34,850 nt of DNA, from the NCBI GenBank assembly GCA_015295905.1, contig DVEB01000124.1, forward strand, positions 1-34,850. The letters run 5' to 3'. Of the stretch, positions 1 through 7,707 are shown piece after piece. The position numbers and the translations under genes were made by a program. The stretch comes from Synechococcales cyanobacterium M55_K2018_004 (GTDB taxonomy: Bacteria > Cyanobacteriota > Cyanobacteriia > Elainellales > Elainellaceae). Under the pieces are notes generated by a model that was not told the DNA's origin, searched no databases, and saw nothing but the letters and a program-made list of their open reading frames with translations. Every line of letters starts with the position of its first letter. Positions within the stretch are counted from its first letter, which is position 1.

Positions 1-107
1 TTTATTTGGATCAAGCAATGCCAATTTTCTCAATTTTGTGGACTGGTGGACGAGTAGCGCAGGCGTTAACCACCCTACTCGCATTAGCGCTTAGGATCGT
101 TAGATCT

Positions 108-233
108 TAGCGTCAGTTCTGGTTAAGAGGGTTTTGGGGCACTAGGCCCGGCGCGGTACCCCAAAACTTTTGGTGGTCTGGGGGCGTCGCGCCCAGACCA
201 CCAAAAGTTTCAGCTTATCCTGAACCTGACTAG
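108..233 (-). repeat. Double-hairpin MITE-like element, copy 1
   Basis: The sequence starts TAGCGTCAGTTCTGGTTAAG and ends CAGCTTATCCTGAAC...TAG, the same termini, in inverted orientation, as the copies at 6655 and 29559. Inside are two adjacent inverted repeats: 131-167 (arms GTTTTGGGG / CCCCAAAAC, with a decayed GC-rich apex) and 166-208 (17-bp arms reading ACTTTTGGTGGTCTGGG and its complement). The two hairpins share a couple of bases. The element ends about 12 bp beyond the accD stop codon, so it lies in the accD 3' region and may act as its terminator. Its outer ends are more degenerate than those of copies 2 and 4, suggesting an older insertion. It encodes no protein. Confidence 0.8.
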
Positions 234-244
234 CCCCAGCCATA

Positions 245-1177
245 TTATTCGGGTGTCATTTCGGGAGTCATTGTTTTAATGGGTAGTGTATCGGGGACGT
301 GGAAGGCTGGCGTGTGGTGGTAGGGCTGGTGTAGCGAGATGAGTTGGGCCAGAGTCTTCTTGAGCTGTGGGCGCGGCACAATTGTGTCAACAAAACCGTG
401 TTCTAGCAGATATTCGGAGGTCTGGAAGTCGTCGGGGAGCTTTTCACGTAGGGTTTGTTCCACCACCCGACGACCTGCAAAACCAATGGTGGCTTTTGGC
501 TCCGCGACAATGATATCCCCTAGCATGGCAAAGCTGGCCGTCACGCCTCCAGTGGTGGGATGGGTGAGGACGGGGATATAGAGCAACCTTGCCTCGCGGT
601 GGCGTTCCAACGCCGCAGAGATCTTCGCCATCTGCATCAGACTGAGCATCCCTTCCTGCATGCGAGCACCGCCAGAGGCGCAAACAATGATGACCGGGAG
701 GCGTTCGCGGGTGGCGCGTTCGATCAGACGAGTCAGCTTTTCCCCAACCACTGACCCCATACTGCCCCCCATGAAGCGGAAGTCCATCACCCCTAAGGCC
801 ACAGGCAGCCCCTCGAGTTGCCCCAACCCAGTCAGCACCGCATCGGTGAGGCCGGTCTTATCGTGGGTCTCACGCAAGCGATCGCCATAGGACTTGCGAT
901 CCCGGAAGTTAAGCGGGTCAGTGGGGCGAATATGGTCATCGAGCGATCGCCACGTCCCCTGGTCAATCAACTGACGCACCCGCTCGTCACCAAAAATCCG
1001 CAGGTGATGACCACACTCCAGACAAACCATCTGATTGTGACGCAGGTCTTTGGTGTAGGTCAGCACGCCGCACTGGGGACACTTACTCCAGAGGCCATCA
1101 GCGATTTCTCGCTCCTGGCGGTCTTTTTGAGTCGCACCCGATTTTCGGCGATTAGCAAACCAGTCAAACAGGGACAT
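245..1177 (-). CDS. accD: Acetyl-CoA carboxylase carboxyltransferase beta subunit
   Basis: This 310-residue protein is the beta subunit of the acetyl-CoA carboxylase carboxyltransferase. With AccA it transfers the carboxyl group from biotin on AccB to acetyl-CoA, making malonyl-CoA for fatty acid synthesis in the cytoplasm. The N-terminal zinc finger is visible as Cys33/Cys36 and Cys52/Cys55 (C-X2-C-X15-C-X2-C). The crotonase-like core includes the segments [30 protein letters not shown] and [16 protein letters not shown], all characteristic of AccD. The start was set at the ATG giving [10 protein letters not shown], the usual AccD N-terminus, rather than at upstream in-frame codons that would add 28 atypical residues. 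The length is normal. AccA is not in the window, as is usual in cyanobacteria, where acc genes are scattered. The gene lies 3' to the small DUF2007-like gene on the same strand. Confidence 0.97.
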   Translation of the reverse strand: MSLFDWFANRRKSGATQKDRQEREIADGLWSKCPQCGVLTYTKDLRHNQMVCLECGHHLRIFGDERVRQLIDQGTWRSLDDHIRPTDPLNFRDRKSYGDRLRETHDKTGLTDAVLTGLGQLEGLPVALGVMDFRFMGGSMGSVVGEKLTRLIERATRERLPVIIVCASGGARMQEGMLSLMQMAKISAALERHREARLLYIPVLTHPTTGGVTASFAMLGDIIVAEPKATIGFAGRRVVEQTLREKLPDDFQTSEYLLEHGFVDTIVPRPQLKKTLAQLISLHQPYHHTPAFHVPDTLPIKTMTPEMTPE

Positions 1178-1299
1178 GAGAACAACCAGAAAAACTAAAG
1201 GGATGGGGGGAAGGCGATCGCAGTCAATCACCAAAACTGCAAAAACAGAGCATGCAGGCACGACTGCTTCTGTAGGTCTGAGATCGGCTGCAAGCCCGA

Positions 1300-1524
1300 C
1301 TACTCAGAACACTCTGCGACTTCTTCCTCCAGGGGACTGAGCAGCAACAGTGCCGTCCATCGATCTTGTGCCCGCACCTGAAGTGCTGCGGGGGAACTGA
1401 GACCAAAGTGAACCGGCACACCATGACTGACCACACGAGCGGGGATGGCATGGGCAACGAGCATTTGTTGCATCATCTCCGCTTCCCATGTGGTGTTGGT
1501 GGTTTTGAGAGTAATCCAGGTCAC
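1300..1524 (-). CDS. Small DUF2007-like protein
   Basis: This is a 74-residue acidic protein beginning [20 protein letters not shown] from a GTG codon. The pattern of an N-terminal beta strand, then a helix containing [16 protein letters not shown], then a strand with VHFGL and later [13 protein letters not shown] resembles the DUF2007 family of small putative signal-transducing proteins (ferredoxin-like fold, sometimes fused to other domains). The resemblance is by pattern only. It shares the strand of accD (123 bp downstream) and the prepilin peptidase (84 bp upstream) and could be co-transcribed with them. Nothing in the sequence shows its partner or ligand. The existence of the gene is fairly secure; the function is not. 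Confidence 0.65.
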   Translation of the reverse strand: MTWITLKTTNTTWEAEMMQQMLVAHAIPARVVSHGVPVHFGLSSPAALQVRAQDRWTALLLLSPLEEEVAECSE

Positions 1525-1608
1525 GCCAACTGAGTAGGGTTGATGCGAGCTAAGGTTTGATTGTATCAGAGGGAAGGGGGGGATGAGGTGGGGGGAGAAA
1601 ACGGGAGA

Positions 1609-2418
1609 TCAGAGCGTCGGGAAGAAGATTTGCAGGTAGGCGGTGATGATGGCATTGCCATAGAAGGTAGCGATCGCCGCTCCCAGGGCCAGAAGGGGAC
1701 CAAAGGGGATGCGTTGACGCCGGTTGAGCAGGCCAAGCGCGATCGCACCACCGCCAATAAAGGCTCCAATGGCAGCGGCCAGGAAGCCGGAGAGGAGCAA
1801 GAGTTTCCACCCGAGCCAAGCCCCGATCAGGGCCGCGAGTTTGGCATCGCCTGCCCCCATCGCTTCCTGGCCAAACAGCAGAGAGCCTGCGATCGCCACC
1901 AAGTCCAGCAACCAAATACCGACCACTGCACCCACGATCCCCACCATGAGGTGCTGTGGAAAAGCCCCCGTTGAGATGCCCCAGATGCTTTGGAAGACCA
2001 ACCCAACCACCAGTCCCGATTGAGTCAGGGGATTTGGCAGGGTCTGGGTATCCCAGTCAATTAGCGCCAGGGCAAGCAGCCAGCTAAACAAGGCCCAATA
2101 GCCCAAGGTGAACAGGGACACCTGGAACTGCCAGAGCACCAGCATAAAAAGAAGCCCAGTGACAGCCTCCACCAAGGGGTAGCGCGGGGAGATGGGGCTG
2201 CGGCAAGCGCGACACTTTCCCCGCAGACGGAGCCAGCCCAAAACAGGGATATTATCCGAAGGACGGATGGCCTGGAGGCAGTGGGGACAACGGGAGGGAG
2301 GAGAGATGAGGGAGAGCTTGGCCGGGAGTCGATAGACGACCACATTCAGAAAGCTGCCAATGGAGGCTCCCGTTGCAAATGCCAGCAGACTTGTCAATGC
2401 TGCAAATAACCATTCCAT
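1609..2418 (-). CDS. pilD: Prepilin peptidase / N-methyltransferase (type IV leader peptidase)
   Basis: This 269-residue inner-membrane aspartyl protease removes the short leader of type IV prepilins and methylates the new N-terminal residue, so it is needed for type IV pili, motility and DNA uptake. The N-terminal half has the family segment GASIGSFLNVVVYRLP and a four-cysteine zinc motif (Cys44, Cys47, Cys69, Cys72). The catalytic aspartates are Asp121 in LIDWDTQTLPN and Asp191 in the GAGD motif (MGAGDAKLAALIGAW). About eight hydrophobic segments are visible. The ATG start giving MEWLFAALTS was preferred to a TTG two codons upstream. It is the first gene of a leftward group and faces the candidate origin region. 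No pilin genes are nearby. Confidence 0.93.
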   Translation of the reverse strand: MEWLFAALTSLLAFATGASIGSFLNVVVYRLPAKLSLISPPSRCPHCLQAIRPSDNIPVLGWLRLRGKCRACRSPISPRYPLVEAVTGLLFMLVLWQFQVSLFTLGYWALFSWLLALALIDWDTQTLPNPLTQSGLVVGLVFQSIWGISTGAFPQHLMVGIVGAVVGIWLLDLVAIAGSLLFGQEAMGAGDAKLAALIGAWLGWKLLLLSGFLAAAIGAFIGGGAIALGLLNRRQRIPFGPLLALGAAIATFYGNAIITAYLQIFFPTL

Positions 2419-2492
2419 GAACAATTTTGGGGCTGTTCCTGAGGCAACAAAACACTAGCTAGGCGTCCAATTCCTCCAGCCTAGCAAACATT

Positions 2493-2534
2493 GGCGACGC
2501 TCAAGGGCTAAACAATGCTCGGTTGAGCGTCGCC
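2493..2534. other. Stem-loop upstream of the prepilin peptidase gene
   Basis: A perfect 12-bp inverted repeat (GGCGACGCTCAA at 2493-2504 and its complement at 2523-2534) encloses an 18-base loop. It lies about 75 bp upstream of the prepilin peptidase start, so it could be part of that gene's 5' region or a hairpin at the edge of the origin-like region. No T-run follows on either side, so a classical intrinsic terminator is unlikely. Confidence 0.5.
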
Positions 2535-2691
2535 CTCAGTGGGGTGGAGTAGGGAGGGGTTAAATGTGAAGAAAAGTTCTTTGAACTGATCAAAATGCCA
2601 CAAAGTGCAGCGAAATGAAACCTCCCCTTGGTCACTTACTTGCCTTTCTCTGACATTTCTGATGATTTGCAATTCTTATCCTGAACACGAA

Positions 2692-2765
2692 TTTTCCCCA
2701 CCTCAATCCACAGTCTTTCCACAGTGAGTCCAGAGTTTTCCACAATTTTCTCATCGTTTTCCACA
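2692..2765 (+). other. Helically phased DnaA-box cluster, candidate chromosomal oriC
   Basis: Five DnaA-box-like 9-mers lie in the same orientation: TTTTCCCCA at 2692, CAATCCACA at 2704, CTTTCCACA at 2715, and two exact TTTTCCACA at 2736 and 2757. The start-to-start spacings are 12, 11, 21 and 21 bp, i.e. one, one, two and two helical turns. TTTTCCACA is the box form known from cyanobacterial origins such as that of Synechococcus elongatus. An AT-rich stretch follows (2815-2935, including an A8 run near 2910), which could be the unwinding element. A further palindromic pair, TGTGGATTTCCACA, lies at 3252-3265. Genes on the left run leftward and genes on the right run mainly rightward. There is no dnaN or dnaA in the window, so the origin assignment is an inference. 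Confidence 0.55.
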
Positions 2766-3138
2766 CCCTCCCCACGGCAACTCAAGCACTTCCTGGATTT
2801 TTGGGGAAATTAACCTACCTAAAGAAAATTCTGATGAAACGGGGGTGTTTGTGACGAAATGTAACAAAAAATGGCTCGAAACCCGCATTGTCTCGTGAGT
2901 CACTGATTAAAAAAAAGCATTTTGTAAATTTTCGTAGCGTTGACAACCCTCCCCCCTTCTACCGCACAATGATTCGACCAACCTATGTAAGCGTTCTGAT
3001 CAACGCTGCGGGATCCACCCTTCTAGTGGTCTAGTTCTTCCTCTAGAACCTAAGCCTGAAGGGGGCTTGTAGTCTGCGGTCTGACGCGATTTTGTAGTGC
3101 AACGCCCGTTTGACGGCACAGCGTTGTGACCTGTCGCC

Positions 3139-3245
3139 TATAGCGGTTTTCACTTGGGTGAAGTACACGGGGGTGGGGGCAGACCCCCCGCGCGGGGGGC
3201 ATCGCCCCCTGCACCCCCATACCTCACTAGCGCAAGAAACGCTAT
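3139..3245. repeat. GC-rich imperfect palindromic repeat element
   Basis: The block begins TATAGCGGTTTTCACTTGGG and ends with CTCACTAGCGCAAGAAACGC followed by TAT, which is roughly the inverted complement of its start. The centre is a perfect palindrome, CCCCCCGCGCGGGGGG, flanked by matching GGGGGTGGGGGC and GCCCCCTGCACCCCC arms. The whole can fold into one long hairpin of about 107 bases. The structure resembles dispersed palindromic repeats that I associate with cyanobacterial genomes, but only one copy is in this window, so repeat status is inferred. Confidence 0.6.
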
Positions 3246-3356
3246 GTACCTTGTGGATTTCCACAGGTTGAAACAGACGTACTATACAGGGTTGGGGCTG
3301 TATAGCTGGATATCGTTTCGTTACGCCTGTCCATTCACCCCTGATTGAGGTTCCCA

Positions 3357-3581
3357 ATGAACGCAACTGTGAGCATCCTGGCTGAAATCCCAGAAGAACT
3401 CCATGAGTCTTTGCAGGCTTACCTGGAGGGGCATCCTGACTGGGACCAGGACCGAGTGTTTTGTGCTGCTTTATCTCTGTTTCTCTTGCAAAACGGGAGT
3501 AGCGATGGTCCCGATGCGTCACGCAGCTACCGTCGTGCTGCACGGGTCTATCTCGACTCGCTGTTCAAACACGCAGTTTGA
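3357..3581 (+). CDS. DUF2811 family small protein
   Basis: This is a 74-residue soluble protein starting MNATVSILAEIPEELHESLQ. The pattern ILAEIPEELHESLQAYLEGHP, then DWDQDRVFCAALSLFLLQNG, then AARVYLDSLF matches the small cyanobacterial family DUF2811, whose function is unknown. The middle resembles a short helix-rich, ribbon-helix-helix-like segment, but DNA binding is not established. The ATG at 3357 was chosen because the conserved family N-terminus begins there; an in-frame TTG four codons upstream is unlikely. It is the first rightward gene after the DnaA-box region and is followed by about 230 bp without a gene before hemJ. Confidence 0.85.
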   Translation: MNATVSILAEIPEELHESLQAYLEGHPDWDQDRVFCAALSLFLLQNGSSDGPDASRSYRRAARVYLDSLFKHAV

Positions 3582-3813
3582 GCAATAGGGGTTAGGGCTG
3601 CCGGTTCCCCTGTGATTTTGCCCATGATGTTGTGATTTTGATGGATTGCGTGATACGTGAGATGCGAGTAGTCAGAACCAAATTTGCTAAAACTGCTGTG
3701 TTGCTCAAGGGTATTGCATTGCAAGACGACCCACACATTGTTTTCCCGGTGTTTTGCATCTCTCCATCAGGTGTCTTGGTATGATTGGAAGGGACTTGTA
3801 GAGTAGAGAACTC

Positions 3814-4416
3814 ATGAACTATCTCTGGTTCAAAGCGTTTCACATTGTGGGTGTTGTTACCTGGTTTGCTGGGCTATTCTATCTGCCCCGGTTGTTTGTT
3901 TATCACGCTGAAGCAACTGAGCAACCAGAACCAGCCCGTAGCATCCTGTTACAGCAGTACCAGATCATGGAGAAGCGGCTCTACAGCCTGATCATGACAC
4001 CAAGCCTTGTGCTCACGCTGGTGATGGCGATCGCCATGCTGATCACCACTCCCGCACTGCTGCACGATACTTGGCTGCACGTCAAGATGGCTCTTGTCGG
4101 TTTTATTGTGATCTACCACTTCTACTGTGGTCGGCTGATGAAGCAAATGGCGGCAGGGCAGTTTCGGTTTTCGGGTCAGCAGCTCCGTTGGTTTAATGAA
4201 GTACCCACGGTCTTTTTTATCCTGATCGTCATGCTGGCGGTGTTTAAGAACAATTTGCCAACAAATGCGACTGCTTGGTTAATTGTGTTGCTGATCGTGG
4301 CGATGGCTGCCATTATCCAGCTTTATGCCCGCAAACGGCGACTCGCCAGAGAACAAGCATCTGCCTCGGCAGCTCTGAACGAAAGCAGCGTCGAAGGATC
4401 AGCGTCATCGGTGTGA
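3814..4416 (+). CDS. hemJ: Protoporphyrinogen IX oxidase, HemJ type
   Basis: This 200-residue membrane protein should oxidise protoporphyrinogen IX to protoporphyrin IX, the last shared step of haem and chlorophyll synthesis. HemJ is the usual form in cyanobacteria, replacing HemG/HemY. The N-terminus carries the hallmark HIVGVVTWFAGLFYLPRLFV followed by a histidine. The second conserved region is LHVKMALVGFIVIYHFYCGR, with a likely functional Lys and His. Four or five membrane segments are visible, the last ending near residue 170, followed by a charged, Ser/Ala-rich tail of about 30 residues that is longer than in many homologues. The gene stands alone; the next gene is convergent. Confidence 0.93.
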   Translation: MNYLWFKAFHIVGVVTWFAGLFYLPRLFVYHAEATEQPEPARSILLQQYQIMEKRLYSLIMTPSLVLTLVMAIAMLITTPALLHDTWLHVKMALVGFIVIYHFYCGRLMKQMAAGQFRFSGQQLRWFNEVPTVFFILIVMLAVFKNNLPTNATAWLIVLLIVAMAAIIQLYARKRRLAREQASASAALNESSVEGSASSV

Positions 4417-4496
4417 TGGCTGGTCGCCTCGGACTGACGGGTGTCGTGGTTTATCCTCGGTGGTGAGCGTTGCTTTTTTGGAGAGTTGCCTTGTGT

Positions 4497-4531
4497 ATCA
4501 AGGGGGAGGGGGATAGCCTTTCCCTCTTGAT
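4497..4531. terminator. Probable bidirectional terminator hairpin
   Basis: ATCAAGGGGGA at 4497-4507 pairs with TCCCTCTTGAT at 4521-4531 (one G-T pair), leaving a loop of about 13 bases that can pair further. It sits between the convergent ends of hemJ (4416) and the lipoprotein gene (4562), the place expected for a shared terminator. No strong T-run follows, so the call rests on structure and position. Confidence 0.4.
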
Positions 4532-4561
4532 GCTTTGCTAGCGATCGCTCCTTGTCGGCCA

Positions 4562-5263
4562 TCAAGACTGCGATCGCTCTAGGTAAACAATCATTTCTTC
4601 GACTTTTAGATTCAGGGGAGGCAGGTTTGGGTTCGTTGAATCGTACAGCGTATCCCCCATAACGGCTTCGTATTGAGCCTTGGCCTGCTCGATCGCCTCT
4701 GCAGCAGGCGCTAACCGCAGGATCAACAAGCCATCGTAATTTGCCAGGTTGCTATTTTTCAGCACTACCGTGCCGCTATAGTCCCAGGCAAAGCCATAGA
4801 GTTGAAACGGACCGAGTTGCTGCTGGAGCGTGTCAAACGCAGTACCAATGCCAATCCCCTGGGGTGTTTTCCAGGCAGAGCCGGGGTTGCGGATGTGGTC
4901 AACCTTAGTACGGTTTTCGTCCGTCCAGACAACGGTGAAGGACTGCGTCTCGCCCAGGTTAACGACAGTACCGGGCTGGGTCTCTCCCTCACCAATGGGG
5001 ATTTCTTCATCGGTCAGACGCTCGACTCCATACCACCGCGCTAGATCGTCGCGGGTGGTTGCTGGGGTGACCGGACCGAAGCGATCGCCTGGAACCACCT
5101 GCAAGTCTCCTGGAGTGGGGATCGAAGGGGTGGCGGTAGGGGTGACACCGACCCTGGGACTAGTCTGAGGAGAAGGTTGGGCGACGGAATCAGGCACGGA
5201 AGTGGAGGTCGCACAACCAGCCAGCAGAAGGACACAAAGAGCGGCATAGCCTGACTTCAGCAT
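4562..5263 (-). CDS. Putative lipoprotein of unknown function
   Basis: This 233-residue protein begins MLKSGYAALCVLLLAGCATS, a lipoprotein signal peptide with lipobox LAGC and the lipidated cysteine at residue 17. A Ser/Pro/Thr-rich spacer of about 50 residues follows, then a globular part beginning near LQVVPGDRFGPVTPATTRDDLARWYG. That segment (a threshold phrase of the form RFGPVT...T..DL...YG, and later GIGTAFDTLQQQLGPFQLYG) resembles bacterial lipoproteins that read like SH3- or PASTA-adjacent modules, but I cannot name a family. The ATG at 5263 places the signal peptide at the N-terminus; an upstream in-frame codon would bury it. It is divergent from hisC, and the 106-bp gap must hold both promoters. 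Confidence 0.75.
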   Translation of the reverse strand: MLKSGYAALCVLLLAGCATSTSVPDSVAQPSPQTSPRVGVTPTATPSIPTPGDLQVVPGDRFGPVTPATTRDDLARWYGVERLTDEEIPIGEGETQPGTVVNLGETQSFTVVWTDENRTKVDHIRNPGSAWKTPQGIGIGTAFDTLQQQLGPFQLYGFAWDYSGTVVLKNSNLANYDGLLILRLAPAAEAIEQAKAQYEAVMGDTLYDSTNPNLPPLNLKVEEMIVYLERSQS

Positions 5264-5369
5264 GGATGGCTTCCTGATGAATAAAACGCTGTTTAGGGAA
5301 TGACGTATGCTAGGAAGAGTCGGTTTTGTCTGCGGCAAATCTTTGACCGCAGCCCCGTAAGAAAAGTCT

Positions 5370-6551
5370 ATGCTATCGTTTTTGCGTTCAGACCTGTCCA
5401 GACTCGTATCCTATACCCCGCATCCGGGGGGATCTTCCGGGCCTGGAGACGATGCGCCACAGGTGATTGATCGGCTGGACACGAACGAGTGTCCATTTGA
5501 CCTGCCGGCAGACCTGAAGCAGAAATTGAGCTGGCACTGGCAACAGATCATCGAGTCGAACCGCTACCCGGATGGCTCGCACCAGGCGTTGAAAGAGGCG
5601 ATCGCCCAGTACATTAGTGAATCTGCCGGGGCACCCACACCTTGGCTGACTACGGCCCATCTTTCGGTCAGCAGTGGCTCCGACGAGTTGATTCGCTCGC
5701 TCTTAATTGCCACCTGTCTGGGGGGTGAAGGCTCCATCCTGGTGGCTGACCCTACGTTTTCGATGTATGCGATTACGGCCAAGACGCTAGGGATTCCCGT
5801 GGTCACCATCGGACGGTCTGAGGCCAATTTTGCGATGGACGTGCAAGCGGCACAGGCGGCGATCGCCTCCACCCAAACGCCTCCCATTCGCGTGGTGTTT
5901 GTGGTACACCCCAACTCCCCCACGGCAAATGCCCTCACCGCTGCGGAGATTGATTGGCTGCGCAGTCTGCCAGAGTCGATCTTGGTCGTGATCGACGAAG
6001 CCTACTTTGAGTTCAGCGGACAGACCCTGGTAAATGACCTGCCGCAGCATCCCAACTGGGTGATTCTGCGGACTTTTTCTAAGGCATTTCGGTTGGCGGC
6101 GCATCGGGTCGGCTATGGGATTGCCCACCCCGAACTAGCAGCGACGCTGGAAAAAGTACGTCTCCCCTACAACTTGCCCAGTTTCTCCTTGGCAGCGGCG
6201 CAACTGGCAATGGCGCACCGCAATCTACTGCTACAGGTGATCCCGCAGATTGTGGCCGAGCGAGAGAAATTGTATGGAGCGATCGCCCCCCATCCCGCCC
6301 TACGCGTCTGGAAGAGTGATGCTAACTTCCTGTTTTTGCGGTTGCAGAACCCCGCTCACACGCTTTCTGAAGCCGCAGCAGAGGCAGCGCTGGATCATAT
6401 TTTTATCAGCCTCAAGCAGCAAGGCACGCTTGTTCGCAAGACCTGCGGTGGCCTGCGAATTACCATTGGCACTCCGGAGGAAAATCAGCGAACTTGGGAG
6501 CGATTGCAGAAAATTCGGCTCCCCTCTATCGAGAAAGACTCGCTCAATTGA
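5370..6551 (+). CDS. hisC: Histidinol-phosphate aminotransferase
   Basis: This is a 393-residue class I/II, fold-type I PLP enzyme. It converts imidazole-acetol phosphate and glutamate to histidinol phosphate in histidine synthesis. Recognisable segments are [12 protein letters not shown] near the N-terminus (the family LxxNENP-like motif), [56 protein letters not shown], and [15 protein letters not shown] with the PLP Schiff-base lysine at position 238. The length is slightly above the usual 350-370 residues. Cyanobacteria often carry several HisC-like paralogues, so a role with another keto acid cannot be excluded. No other his gene is adjacent. A double-hairpin element lies about 100 bp downstream. 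Confidence 0.9.
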   Translation: MLSFLRSDLSRLVSYTPHPGGSSGPGDDAPQVIDRLDTNECPFDLPADLKQKLSWHWQQIIESNRYPDGSHQALKEAIAQYISESAGAPTPWLTTAHLSVSSGSDELIRSLLIATCLGGEGSILVADPTFSMYAITAKTLGIPVVTIGRSEANFAMDVQAAQAAIASTQTPPIRVVFVVHPNSPTANALTAAEIDWLRSLPESILVVIDEAYFEFSGQTLVNDLPQHPNWVILRTFSKAFRLAAHRVGYGIAHPELAATLEKVRLPYNLPSFSLAAAQLAMAHRNLLLQVIPQIVAEREKLYGAIAPHPALRVWKSDANFLFLRLQNPAHTLSEAAAEAALDHIFISLKQQGTLVRKTCGGLRITIGTPEENQRTWERLQKIRLPSIEKDSLN

Positions 6552-6654
6552 GCAATTGAGGATCAACCAAGGACGCTGAGCGATTATAGCCGCTTGCGAT
6601 GGTGTGAACGATGACCTCACGACTCAATCTCTGAACCAGTACGTGAATTTAGGA

Positions 6655-6780
6655 TAACGTGAGTTCGGAATAAGCTGAAACCCTTGCTGTTCCGGGCGCG
6701 ACGCGCCCGGAACAGCAAGGGTTTTGGAGCACCGCGCCCGGCGCGGTGCTCCAAAACTCTCTTAACCAGAACTGACGTTA
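6655..6780 (+). repeat. Double-hairpin MITE-like element, copy 2
   Basis: This is a 126-bp element with termini TAACGTGAGTTCGGAATAAG and TTAACCAGAACTGACGTTA, which form an imperfect terminal inverted repeat of about 20 bp. Hairpin 1 is a perfect 23-bp stem (6678-6700 with 6702-6724) with a 1-base spacer. Hairpin 2 is a perfect 17-bp stem (6722-6738 with 6740-6756), also with a 1-base spacer. The hairpins overlap by three bases at 6722-6724. The ends begin and finish with TA, compatible with a TA target duplication. It lies between hisC and the Uma2-type gene, about 40 bp before the latter's start. Confidence 0.9.
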
Positions 6781-6819
6781 AAATAGGCTCAACGCGCTGC
6801 TGCATCAGAGCGGAGGGCA

Positions 6820-7707
6820 ATGACACAATCTTCTAGGCCGTCTATTCCTGAAGCTGGCTCGAATTTCCTCTCGGTGGGAGCGGAAGGTAACGTGCTGCAA
6901 ACGTCGCTGCCAACCATGTATGACCTGCCCAGTGAATTTCCGGAGGAGCCGGGTTTGCCTGATGAATATCACGACTTGCAGCCCCAGTTACTCAGCCGCA
7001 CATTGCGCTTGAAGGACTTTGGCCCCAAAGAACGCTTTGCTGCCTCTGACCTGAATGTGTATTATGACGTTAAGCATCCGTTGTGGCACAAACGACCAGA
7101 TTGGTTTTTGGTTGTAGGAGTGCCCCGTCTCTATGAAGGAAAAGACTTGCGCCAGAGTTATGTGGTTTGGCAGGAGCGCAAGTCGCCTAGCATCGTGATT
7201 GAATTTTTGTCGCCCAGCACCGAGCAGGAAGATTTGGGCCGATTTTACCAACCCCAGGATCAGCTGACAGAGAGTAGAGCAATAGAGACTTTGCCCCCCG
7301 CAGACGCCCCTCCCGATAAGGTGACAGTTTACGAGCGGTATTTAGGGGTCGCTTATTATTTGGTGTATAACCGCTATGCGCAAAAATTACGTTACTTCAA
7401 ACTGCATCAGGACCAGTTTGAAGAACAACCTTTGCGGAGCAGTAATCCCCTAGTGTGGTTTGACGACCTAGAGATTGGCCTAGGTATTTGGCAGGGGGAA
7501 TTTGAAGGCGTTGAGGGAGCTTGGTTGCGATGGTGTGATGCGGTGGGGCAATGGCTCTTAACCGACACTGAGCAGGAGCGACAGGCGAAGGAACAAGAGC
7601 GACAGGCGAAGGAACAAGAGCGACAGGCGAAGGAAGCGGCCCAGCAGCGTGCAGCCCGGTTAGAGCAGCGGTTACGGGAACTGGGGATCAATCCTGAAGA
7701 GGTTTAG
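6820..7707 (+). CDS. Uma2-family (DUF820) putative restriction-endonuclease-like protein
   Basis: This 295-residue protein carries the PD-(D/E)XK-like fold of the Uma2/DUF820 family, abundant in cyanobacteria. Visible core segments are VYYDVKHPLWHKRPDWFLVVG (candidate metal-binding Asp in RPDWF), then SPSIVIEFLSPSTEQED (the conserved V-E-x-LSPST motif) and VTVYERYLGVAYYLVYN. The biological role of this family is not settled; nuclease activity is inferred from fold. The C-terminal tail, residues about 250-285, contains three tandem copies of the heptad QERQAKE, predicted to be a charged coiled coil. The gene is intact, begins with MTQSSRPSIPEAG at an ATG, and starts 40 bp after the copy 2 repeat element. 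Confidence 0.85.
   Translation: MTQSSRPSIPEAGSNFLSVGAEGNVLQTSLPTMYDLPSEFPEEPGLPDEYHDLQPQLLSRTLRLKDFGPKERFAASDLNVYYDVKHPLWHKRPDWFLVVGVPRLYEGKDLRQSYVVWQERKSPSIVIEFLSPSTEQEDLGRFYQPQDQLTESRAIETLPPADAPPDKVTVYERYLGVAYYLVYNRYAQKLRYFKLHQDQFEEQPLRSSNPLVWFDDLEIGLGIWQGEFEGVEGAWLRWCDAVGQWLLTDTEQERQAKEQERQAKEQERQAKEAAQQRAARLEQRLRELGINPEEV
7573..7635 (+). repeat. 21-bp coding tandem repeat, 3 copies
   Basis: Three in-frame copies of a 21-base unit, close to CAAGAGCGACAGGCGAAGGAA, encode QERQAKE three times in the C-terminal coiled-coil tail of the Uma2-type protein. Copies 2 and 3 are identical and copy 1 differs by one base, so the expansion is recent and length variation between strains is likely. Confidence 0.9.

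Larger units (their letters stand above)
2419..3356. other. Gene-free region between divergent genes
   Basis: No convincing coding sequence is visible in these roughly 940 bp. The region holds, in order, a 12-bp stem-loop (2493-2534), the phased DnaA-box cluster (2692-2765), an AT-rich tract (about 2815-2935) and a GC-rich palindromic repeat (3139-3245). It must also contain the promoters of the leftward prepilin peptidase gene and the rightward DUF2811 gene, but no -35/-10 pair stands out enough to assign. Confidence 0.7.

Noticed and set aside
1-84. Open minus-strand frame from ATG at 82-84 to the left edge, encoding about 28 residues ending LALLDPNK.
   Set aside because: Too short to judge, no ribosome site, and no recognised sequence. 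It has a short DNA match to 31171-31188 (GATCAAGCA(A/G)TGCCAAT) that may be chance.
1955-1963. Single TGTGGAAAA (DnaA-box complement) inside the prepilin peptidase gene.
   Set aside because: Isolated and in coding sequence; expected by chance, not counted with the cluster at 2692-2765.
3043-3543. 166-codon minus-strand open frame over the palindromic repeat and DUF2811 gene.
   Set aside because: It covers a GC-rich palindrome and lies antisense to a recognised gene; no family resemblance.
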